From NCBI RefSeq assembly GCF_029227915.1, contig NC_079876.1:9860001-9924000 (forward strand): 64,000 bases of DNA, in the 5' to 3' direction. Position numbers and translations under genes: made by a program. Shown here in pieces: positions 1 to 10,100 of this stretch (its first letter is position 1; every line of letters starts with the position of its first letter). Below the pieces are notes generated by a model. The model worked only from the letters and a program-made list of their open reading frames with translations, was not told the DNA's origin and ran no database searches. The stretch is from Hydractinia symbiolongicarpus (taxonomy: Eukaryota > Cnidaria > Hydrozoa > Anthoathecata > Hydractiniidae).

Positions 1-855
1 ACCGGTAGAAAGTCAATGAAATGTAGTTTTTGAAACTGTCGCTATTTCTTCAGCGCGCGATAACGGCTAGGAATGGTCCCCCAGTAAAAAAAGACTTATT
101 AATCTAAATTTTTAAATGAAGCACTACCACAGCGCCCAGTGTAGCCGCTGAATTCCGGCAATCATGTCAAATTAAGAAGAATGTTATTTTTCGGAGTCCA
201 ATTTTTTTCATTTATCACATTTATCAGGTCACAGTCCAAAGTTAGGTCAATTAAGTCCCACAGTCAATCGTTTCACTGCTAAAAGTGATGCAACCTAGTA
301 ATATCAGAAAATTATCGCTAAATACATGTTGGTACGAATATATGACCCACCGTTATAACTCAAACGGACTGACACCGTTAGAAAGTCAATGAAATTTAGT
401 TTTTGAAACTATCGCTATTTCTTCAGCGCGCGATAACGGCTAGGATTGGTCCCAAAGTAAAAAATGACTTATTAATCTAAATTTTTAAATGAAGCGCTAC
501 CACAGCGCCCAGTGTAATCGCTGAGTTCCGGCAATCATGTCAAATTAAGAAGAATGTTATTTCTTGGAGTCCAATTTTTTTCATTTACCACATTTATCAG
601 GTCACAGTCCAAAGTTATTTCAATAAAGTCCCACAGTCAATCGTTTCACTGCTGAAAGCGATGCAACCTAGCAATATCAGATAAATATCGCTAAATACAT
701 GTTGGTACAAATATGTGACCCAACCGTTGAAACTCAAACGGACTGACACCGTTAGAAAGTCAGTGAAATGTAGTATTTGAAACTGTCTCTATTACTTCAG
801 CGCGCGCTAATAGCTAGGATTGGTCCCACAGTAAAAAATGACATTTTTATCTTAA
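1..855. repeat. Mixed satellite monomers (left end)
   Basis: About 2.3 monomers. The first has the accggtag start, the cccccagtaaaaaaagac block and the tatttttcgg variant, and closely resembles the monomer beginning near 7448. The second, from 374, carries the diagnostic variants gacccaccgtt (just upstream), gaaatttag and cccaaagtaaaaaatg. The same three occur together near 3690-3820, so about 241-540 matches 3592-3891 at a shift of 3351 bp (9 monomers). No gene is present. Confidence 0.85.
494..508. repeat. Conserved dyad GCGCT-ACCAC-AGCGC (example)
   Basis: A perfect 5-bp inverted repeat with a 5-base centre, present in most monomers right after the phased A/T tracts. Variants with gaagtgctacc, gaaacgctacc and gaagcgttacc weaken one pair. 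Whether it acts as a hairpin, a protein site or neither is unknown. Confidence 0.6.
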
Positions 856-1120
856 TTTTTAAATGAAGCGTTACCACAGCCCCTAGTGTAATCGCTGAGT
901 TTCGGCAGTCATGTCAAATTAAGAAGAATGTTATTTCTTGGAGTCCAATTTTCTCATTTATCACATTTATCAGGTCACAGTCCAAAGTTACTTCAGTTAA
1001 GTCCCACAGTCAATCGTTTCACTGTTAAAAGCTATGCAACCTAGTAATATCAGATAAATATCGCTAAATACATGTTGGTACAATTATGTGACCCAACCGT
1101 TGAATCACAAACGGAATGAC
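748..1120 (+). repeat. Reference monomer (373 bp) showing the internal layout
   Basis: This monomer serves to describe the unit. In order: a dyad ACTGAC (742-747, just before the phase start) with GTCAGT (759-764); the GC-rich palindrome AGCGCGCGCT at 799-808; the first copy of a 10-bp direct repeat GTCCCACAGT at 823-832; A/T tracts at 833-838, 844-848 and 854-860, spaced near one helical turn; a dyad around 868-878 that is damaged here but intact in the previous monomer at 494-508; a 9-bp tandem repeat (catttatca twice) at 955-972; the second GTCCCACAGT at 1001-1010; GTTGG (1074-1078) opposite CCAAC (1093-1097); and the near-palindrome CAACCGTTG at 1094-1102. All are read directly from the sequence; any function is unknown. 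Confidence 0.9.
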
Positions 1121-3092
1121 ACCGTTAGAAAGTCAGTGAAATGTAGTATGTGAAACTGTCTCTATTACTTCAGCGCGCGCTTACGGCTAGGATTGGTCCC
1201 ACAGTAAGAAATGACTCATTAATCTAAATTTTTAAAAGAAGTGCTACCACAGCGCCCAGTGTAATCGCTGAGTTCAGGCAATCAAGTCAAATCAAGACGA
1301 ATGTTATTTCTTGGAATCCAATTTTTTCATTTATCACATTTATCAGGTCACAGTCCAAAGTTAGTTCAGTTATGTCCCACAGTCAATAGTTTCACTGTTA
1401 AAGGCGATGCAACCTAGTAATATGAGATAAATATCGCAAAATACATGTTGGTACAAATATGCGACCCAACCGTTGAAACTCAAACGGACTGACACCGTTA
1501 GAAAGTCAGTGAAATGTAGTATGTGAATTTGTCTCTATTACTTCAGCGCGCGCTTACGGCTAGGATTGGTCCCACAGTAAGAAATGACTCATTAATCTAA
1601 ATTTCTAAAAGAAGTGCTACCACAGCGCCCAGTGTAATCGCTGAGTTCCGGCAATCAAGTCAAATTAAAAAGAATGTTATTTCTTGGACTCCAATTGTCT
1701 CACTTATAACATTTATAAGGTCACAGTCCAAAGTTAGTTCAATTAAGTCCTACAGTTAATCGTTTCATTGTTAAAAGCGATGCAACCTAGTAATATCAGA
1801 AAAACTTCGCTAAGTACATGTTGGTACGAATAGGTGACCCAACCGTTGTAACTCAAACGGACTGACATCGTTAGAAAGTCAATGAAATGTAACTTTTGAA
1901 ATTGTCGCTATTTCTTCAGTGCGCGATAACGGCTAGAATTGGTCCCACAGTAAAAAATGACTTATTAATCTAAATTTTTAAATGAAGCGTTACCACAGCG
2001 CCTAGTGTAATCGCTGAGTTTCGGCAGTCATGTCAAATTAAGAAGAATGTTATTTCTTGGAGTCCAATTTTCTCATTTATCACATTTATCAGGTCACAGT
2101 CCAAAGTTACTTCAGTTAAGTCCCACAGTCAATCGTTTCACTGTTAAAAGCTATGCAACCTAGTAATATCAGATAAATATCGTAAATACATGTTGGTACA
2201 ATTATGTGACCCAACCGTTGAATCTCAAACGGAATGACACCGTTAGAAAGTCAGTGAAATGTAGTATGTGAAACTGTCTCTATTACTTCAGCGCGCGCTT
2301 ACGGCTAGGATTGGTCCCACAGTAAGAAATGACTCATTAATCTAAATTTTTAAAAGAAGTGCTACCACAGCGCCCAGTGTAATCGCTGAGTTCAGGCAAT
2401 CAAGTCAAATCAAGACGAATGTTATTTCTTGGAATCCAATTTTCTCATTTATCACATTTATCAGGTCACAGTCCAAAGTTAGTTCAGTTATGTCCCACAG
2501 TCAATAGTTTCACTGTTAAAGGCGATGCAACCTAGTAATATGAGATAAATATCGCAAAATACATGTTGGTACAAATATGCGACCCAACCGTTGAAACTCA
2601 AACGGACTGACACCGTTAGAAAGTCAGTGAAATGTAGTATGTGAATTTGTCTCTATTACTTCAGCGCGCGCTTACGGCTAGGATTGGTCCCACAGTAAGA
2701 AATGACTCATTAATCTAAATTTCTAAAAGAAGTGCTACCACAGCGCCCAGTGTAATCGCTGAGTTCCGGCAATCAAGTCAAATTAAAAAGAATGTTATTT
2801 CTTGGACTCCAATTGTCTCACTTATAACATTTATAAGGTCACAGTCCAAAGTTAGTTCAATTAAGTCCTACAGTTAATCGTTTCATTGTTAAAAGCGATG
2901 CAACCTAGTAATATCAGAAAAACTTCGCTAAGTACATGTTGGTACGAATAGGTGACCCAACCGTTGTAACTCAAACGGACTGACATCGTTAGAAAGTCAA
3001 TGAAATGTAACTTTTGAAATTGTCGCTATTTCTTCAGTGCGCGATAACGGCTAGAATTGGTCCCACAGTAAAAAATGACTTATTAATCTAAA
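856..3092. repeat. Trimer duplication, 1118 bp in two tandem copies
   Basis: About 856-1974 and 1975-3092 are tandem copies three monomers long. The diagnostic variants agttcaggcaatcaagtc with caagacg occur at 1271 and 2389 (shift 1118), and gacatcgttag with gaaatgtaac occurs at 1865 and 2983. The first part aligns at 1119 and then shifts to 1118 because the second copy lost one base (tatcgtaaat near 2181). I count about four differences in 1118 bp, which points to a recent duplication by unequal exchange. The endpoints are approximate because the flanking monomers are themselves similar. Confidence 0.85.
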
Positions 3093-3904
3093 TTTTTAAA
3101 TGAAGCGCTACCACAGCGCCCCGTGTAATCGCTGAGTTCCGGCAATCATGTCAAATTAAGAACAATGTTATTTCTTGGAGTCCAATTGTCTCATTTATCA
3201 TATTTATCAGGTCGCAGTCCAAAGTTAGTTCAATTAAGTCCCACAGTCAATCGTTTCATTGTTAAAGCGATGCAACCTAGTAATATCTGAAAAATATCGC
3301 TAAATACATGTTGGTACGAATGACCCAACCATTGTAACTCAAACGGACTGACACCGTTAGAAAGTCAATGAAATGTAGTTTTTGAAACTATCGCTATTTC
3401 TTCAGCGCGCGATAACGGCTAGGATTGGTCCCACAGTAAAAATGACTTATTAATCTAAATTTTTAAATGAAGCGCTACCACAGCGCCCAGTGTAATCGCT
3501 GAGTTCCGCCAATCATGTCAAATTAAGAAGAATGTTATTTCTTGGAGTCCAATTTTTTTCATTTATCACATTTATCAGGTCACAGTCCAAAGTTAGTTCA
3601 ATTAAGTCCCACAGTCAATCGTTTCACTGCTAAAAGCGATGCAACCTAGTAATATCAGAAAAATATCGCTAAATACATGTTGGTACGAATATGTGACCCA
3701 CCGTTATAACTCAAACGGACTGACACCGTTAGAAAGTCAATGAAATTTAGTTTTTGAAACTATCGCTATTTCTTCAGCGCGCGATAACGGCTAGGATTGG
3801 TCCCAAAGTAAAAAATGACTTATTAATCTAAATTTTTAAATGAAGCGCTACCACAGCGCCCAGTGTAATCGCTGAGTTCCGGCAATCATGTCAAATTAAG
3901 AAGA
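3093..3904. repeat. Mixed satellite monomers related to the window start
   Basis: About 2.2 monomers. A monomer with the shortened cagtaaaaatgac block near 3435 is followed by one with gacccaccgttataac, gaaatttag and cccaaagtaaaa, the combination seen near 350-460. This gives a 3351-bp long-range match (9 monomers). No other structure is apparent. Confidence 0.8.
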
Positions 3905-6900
3905 ATGTTATTTATTGGAGTCCAATTTTCTCATTTATCACATTTATCAGGTCACAGTCCAAAGTTACTTCAGTTAAGTCCCACAGTCAATCGTTTCACT
4001 GTTAAAAGCTATGCAACCTAGTAATATCAGATAAATATCGCTAAATACATGTTGGTACAAATATGTGACCCAACCGTTGAAACTCAAACGGACTGACACC
4101 GTTAGAAAGTCAGTGAAATGTAGTATGTGAAACTGTCTCTATTACTTCAGCGCGCGCTTACGGCTAGGATTGGTCCCACAGTAAGAAATGACTCATTCAT
4201 CTAAATTTTTAAAAGAAGTGCTACCACAGCGCCCAGTGTAATCGCTGAGTTCAGGCAATCAAGTCAAATTAGGACGAATGTTATTTCTTGGAATTCAATT
4301 TTCTCATTTATCACATTTATCAGGTCACAGTCCAAAGTTAGTTCAGTTATGTCCCACAGTCAATCGTTTCACTGTTAAAGGCGATGCAACCTAGTAATAT
4401 GAGATAAATATCGCAAAATACATGTTGGTACAAATATGTGACCCAACCGTTGAAACTCAAACGGACTGACACCGTTAGAAAGTCAGTGAAATGTAGTATG
4501 TGAAACTGTCTCTATTACTTCAGCGCGCGCTTACGGCTAGGATTGGTCCCACAGTAAGAAATGACTCATTAATCTAAATTTTTAAAAGAAGTGCTACCAC
4601 AGCGCCCAGTGTAATCGCTGAGTTCCGGCAATCAAGTCAAATTAAGACGAATGTTATTTCTTGGAATCCAATTTTCTCATTTATCACATTTATCAGGTCA
4701 CAGTCCAAAGTTAGTTCAGTTATGTCCCACAGTCAATCGTTTCACTGTTAAAGGCGATGCAACCTAGTAAAATGAGATAAATATCGCAAAATACATGTTG
4801 GTACGAATAGGTGACCCAACCGTTGTAACTCAACCGGACTGACACCGTTAGAAAGTCAATGAAATGTAGTTTTTGAAACTGTCTCTACTTCAGCGCGCGA
4901 TAACGGCTAGGATTAGTCCCACAGTAAAAAATGACTTATTAATCTAAATTTTTAAATGAAACGTTACCACAGCTCCTAGTGTAATCGCTGAGTTTCGGCA
5001 GTCATGTCAAATTAAGAAGCATGTTATTTATTGGAGTCCAATTTTCTCATTTATCACATTTATCAGGTCACAGTCCAAAGTTACTTCAGTTAAGTCCCAC
5101 AGTCAATCGTTTCACTGTTAAAAGCTATGCAACCTAGTAATATCAGATAAATATCGCTAAATACATGTTGGTACAATTATGTGACCCAACCGTTGAATCT
5201 CAAACGGACTGACACCGTTAGAAAGTCAGTGAAATGTAGTATTTGAAACTGTCTCTACTTCAGCGCGCGCTAATGGCTAGGATTGGTCCCACAGTAAAAA
5301 ATGACATTTTTATCTTAATTTTTAAATGAAACGTTACCACAGCTCCTAGTGTAATCGCTGAGTTTCGGCAGTCATGTCAAATTAAGAAGCATGTTATTTA
5401 TTGGAGTCCAATTTTCTCATTTATCACATTTATCAGGTCACAGTCCAAAGTTACTTCAGTTAAGTCCCACAGTCAATCGTTTCACTGTTAAAAGCTATGC
5501 AACCTAGTAATATCAGATAAATATCGCTAAATACATGTTGGTACAAATATGTGACCCAACCGTTGAAACTCAAACGGACTGACACCGTTAAAAAGTCAGT
5601 GAAATGTAGTATGTGAAACTGTCTCTATTACTTCAGCGCGCGCTTACGGCTAGGATTGGTCCCACAGTAAGAAATGACTCATTAATCTAAATTTTTAAAA
5701 GAAGTGCTACCACAGCGCCCAGTGTAATCGCTGAGTTCAGGCAATCAAGTCAAATTAGGACGAATGTTATTTCTTGGAATTCAATTTTCTCATTTATCAC
5801 ATTTATCAGGTCACAGTCCAAAGTTAGTTCAGTTATGTCCCACAGTCAATCGTTTCACTGTTAAAGGCGATGCAACCTAGTAATATGAGATAAATATCGC
5901 AAAATACATGTTGGTACAAATATGTGACCCAACCGTTGAAACTCAAACGGACTGACACCGTTAGAAAGTCAGTGAAATGTAGTATGTGAAACTGTCTCTA
6001 TTACTTCAGCGCGCGCTTACGGCTAGGATTGGTCCCACAGTAAGAAATGACTCATTAATCTAAATTTTTAAAAGAAGTGCTACCACAGCGCCCAGTGTAA
6101 TCGCTGAGTTCCGGCAATCAAGTCAAATTAAGACGAATGTTATTTCTTGGAATCCAATTTTCTCATTTATCACATTTATCAGGTCACAGTCCAAAGTTAG
6201 TTCAGTTATGTCCCACAGTCAATCGTTTCACTGTTAAAGGCGATGCAACCTAGTAATATGAGATAAATATCGCAAAATACATGTTGGTACGAATAGGTGA
6301 CCCAACCGTTGTAACTCAACCGGACTGACACCGTTAGAAAGTCAATGAAATGTAGTTTTTGAAACTGTCTCTACTTCAGCGCGCGATAACGGCTAGGATT
6401 AGTCCCACAGTAAAAAATGACTTATTAATCTAAATTTTTAAATGAAACGTTACCACAGCTCCTAGTGTAATCGCTGAGTTTCGGCAGTCATGTCAAATTA
6501 AGAAGCATGTTATTTATTGGAGTCCAATTTTCTCATTTATCACATTTATCAAGTCACAGTCCACAGTTACTTCAGTTAAGTCCCACAGTCAATCGTTTCA
6601 CTGTTAAAAGCTATGCAACCTAGTAATATCAGATAAATATCGCTAAATACATGTTGGTACAAATATGTGACCCAACCGTTGAAACTCAAACGGACTGACA
6701 CCGTTAGAAAGTCAGTGAAATGTAGTATGTGAAACTGTCTCTATTACTTCAGCGCGCGCTTACGGCTAGGATTGGTCCCACAGTAAGAAATGACTCATTA
6801 ATCTAAATTTTTAAAAGAAGTGCTACCACAGCGCCCAGTGTAATCGCTGAGTTCAGGCAATCAAGTCAAATTAAGACGAATGTTATTTCTTGGAATTCAA

Positions 6901-7185
6901 TTTTCTCATTTATCACATTTATCAGGTCACAGTCCAAAGTTAGTTCAGTTATGTCCCACAGTCAATCGTTTCACTGTTAAAGGCGATGCAACCTAGTAAT
7001 ATGAGATAAATATCGCAAAATACATGTTGGTACAAATATGTAACCCAACCGTTGAAACTCAAACGGACTGACACCGTTAGAAAGTCAGTGAAATGTAGTA
7101 TGTGAAACTGTCTCTATTACTTCAGCGCGCGCTAACGGCTAGGATTGGTCTCACAGTAAGAAATGACTCATTAATCTAAATTTTT
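3905..7185. repeat. Tetramer higher-order repeat, about 1486 bp
   Basis: The variant tttattgg occurs at 3911, 5027, 5397 and 6513, so 3911 to 5397 and 5027 to 6513 are both 1486 bp. The marker tcaggcaatcaagtc occurs at 4251, 5737 and 6853: a 1486-bp step and then 1116 bp, meaning the later copy lost one monomer. The unit is shorter than 4 x 373 because two of its monomers carry a 3-bp deletion (gtctctactt instead of gtctctattactt, at 4881 and 5251; also near 6366). The last copy is partial and fades near 7185, where monomers switch type. Confidence 0.82.
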
Positions 7186-10100
7186 AAATGAAGCCCTACC
7201 ACAGCGCCCAGTGTAATCGCTGAGTTCCGGCAATCATGTCAAATTAAGAAGAATGTTATTTCTTGGAGTCCAATTTTTTTCATTTATCACATTTATCAGG
7301 TCACAGTCCAAAGTTGGTTCAATTAAGTCCCACAGTCAATCGTTTCACTGCTGAAAGCGATGCAACCTAGTAATATCAGATAAATATCGCTAAATACATG
7401 TTGGTACGAATAGGTGACCCAACCGTTGTAACTCAAACGGACTGACACCGGTAGAAAGTCAATGAAATGTAGTTTTTGAAACTGTCGCTATTTCTTCAGT
7501 GCGCGATAACGGCTAGGATTGGTCCCCCAGTAAAAAAAGATTTAATAATCTAAATTTTTAAATGAAGCGCTACCACAGCGCCCAGTGTAGCCGCTGAATT
7601 CCGGCAATCATGTCAAATTAAGAAGAATGTTATTTTTCGGAGTCCAATTTTTTTCATTTATTACATTTATCAGGTCACAGTTCAATTAAGTCCCACAGTC
7701 AATCGTTTCACTGCTGAAAGCGATGCAACCTAGTAATATCAGAAAAATATCGCTAAATACATGTTGGTACGAATATGTGACCCAACCGTTGAAACTCAAA
7801 CGGACTGACACCGTTAGAAAGTCAGTGAAATGTAGTATTTGAAACTGTCTCTATTACTTCAGCGCGCTTACGGATAGGATTGGTCCCACAGTAAAGAATG
7901 ACTTATTTATCTAAATTTTTAAATGAAGCGCTACCACAGCGCCCAGTATAATCGCTGAGTTCCGGCAATCACGTCAAATTAAGAAGAATGTTATTTCTTG
8001 GAGTCCAATTGTCTCATTTATCATATTTATCAGGTCACAGTCCAAAGTTATTTCAGTTATGTCCCACAGTCAATCATTTCACTGTTAAAAGCGATGCAAC
8101 CTAGTAATATCAGATAAATATCGCTAAATACATGTTGGTACGAATATGTGACCCAACCGCTGTAACTCAAACGGACTGGCACCGCTACAAGGTCAATGAA
8201 ATGTAGTTTTTCAAACTATCGCTATTTCTTCAGCGCGCGATAACGGATAGGATTGGTCCCACAGTAAAGAATGACTTATTTATCTAAATTTTTAAATGAA
8301 GCGCTACCACAGCGCCCAGTATAATCGCTGAGTTCCGGCAATCACGTCAAATTAAGAAGAATGTTATTTCTTGGAGTCCAATTGTCTCATTTATCATATT
8401 TATCAGGTCGCAGTCCAAAGTTAGTTCAATTAAGTCCCACAGTTAATCGTTTCATTGTTAGAAGCGATGCAACTTAGTAATATCAGATAAATATCGCTAA
8501 ATACATGTTGGTACGAATATGTGACCCAACTGTTGAAACTCAAACGGACTGACTCCGTTAGAAAGTCAGTGAAATGTAGTATTTGAAACTGTCTCTATTA
8601 CTTCAACGCGCGCTAACGGCTAGGATTGTTCCGAAAGTAAAAATTGACTTATTTATCTAAATTTTTAAATGAAGCGCTACCACAGCGCCCAGTGTAATCG
8701 CTGAGTTCCGGCAATCATGTCAAATTAAGAAGAATGTTATTTCTTGGAGTCCAATTTTCTCATTTATCACATTTATCAGGTGACAGTCCAGAGTTACTTC
8801 AGTTAAGTCCCACAGTCAATCGTTTCACTGTTAAAAGCGATGCAACCTAGTAATACCAGATAAATATGGCTAAATACATGTTGGTACGATTAGGTGACCC
8901 AAACGTTGTAACGCAAACGGACTGACACCGGTAGAAAGTCAATGAAATGTAGTTTTTGAAACTGTCGCTATTTCTTCAGCGCGCGATAACGGCTAGGATT
9001 GGTCCCCCAGTAAAAAAAGACTTATTAATCTAAATTTTTAAATGAAGCGCTACCACAGCGCCCAGTGTAACCGCTGAATTCCGGCAATCATGTCAAATTA
9101 AGAAGAATGTTATTTTTTGGAGTCCAATTTTTTTCATTTATCACATTTATCAGGTCACAGTTCAATTAAGTCCCACAGTCAAACGTTTCACTGCTGAAAG
9201 CGATGCAACCTAGTAATATCAGATAAATATCGCTAAATACATGTTGGTACGAATATGTGACCCAACGGTTGAAACTCAAACGGACTGACACCGTTAGAAA
9301 GTCAGTGAAATGTAGTATTTGAAACTGTCTCTATTACTTCAGCGTGCGCTTACGGCTAGGATTGGTCCCACAGTAAGAAATGACTCATTAATCTAAATTT
9401 TTAAAAGAAGTGCCACCACAGCGCCCAGTGTAATCGCTGAGTTCCGGCAATCATGTCAAATTAAGAAGAATGTTATTTCTTGGAATCCAATTTTCTCATT
9501 TATCACATTTATCAGGTCGCAGTCCAAGTCCCACAGTTAATCGTTTCATTGTTAGAAGCGATGCAACCTAGTAATATCAGATAAATATTGCTAAATACAT
9601 GTTGGTACGAATAGGTGACCCAACTGTTGAAACTCAAACGGACTGACTCCGTTAGAAAGTCAGTGAAATGTAGTATTTGAAACTGTCCCTATTACTTCAA
9701 CGCGCGCTAACGGGTAGGATTGTTCCGAAAGTAAAAATTGACTTATTTATCAAAATTTTTAAATGAAGCGCTACCACAGCGCCCAGTGTAATCGCTGAGT
9801 TCCGGCAATCATGTCAAATTAAGAAGAATGTTATTTCTTGGAATCCAATTTTCTCATTTATCACATTTATCAGGTAGCAGTCCAAGTCCCACAGTTAATC
9901 GTTTCATTGTTAGAAGCGATGCAACCTAGTAATATCAGATAAATATTGCTAAATACATGTTGGTACGAATAGGTGACCCAACCGTTGTAACTCAAACGGA
10001 CTGACATCGTTAGAAAGTCAATGAAATGTAGTTTTTGAAACTGTCGCTATTTCTTCAGCGTGCGATAACGGCTAGGATTGGTCCCCCAGTAAAAAAAGAC

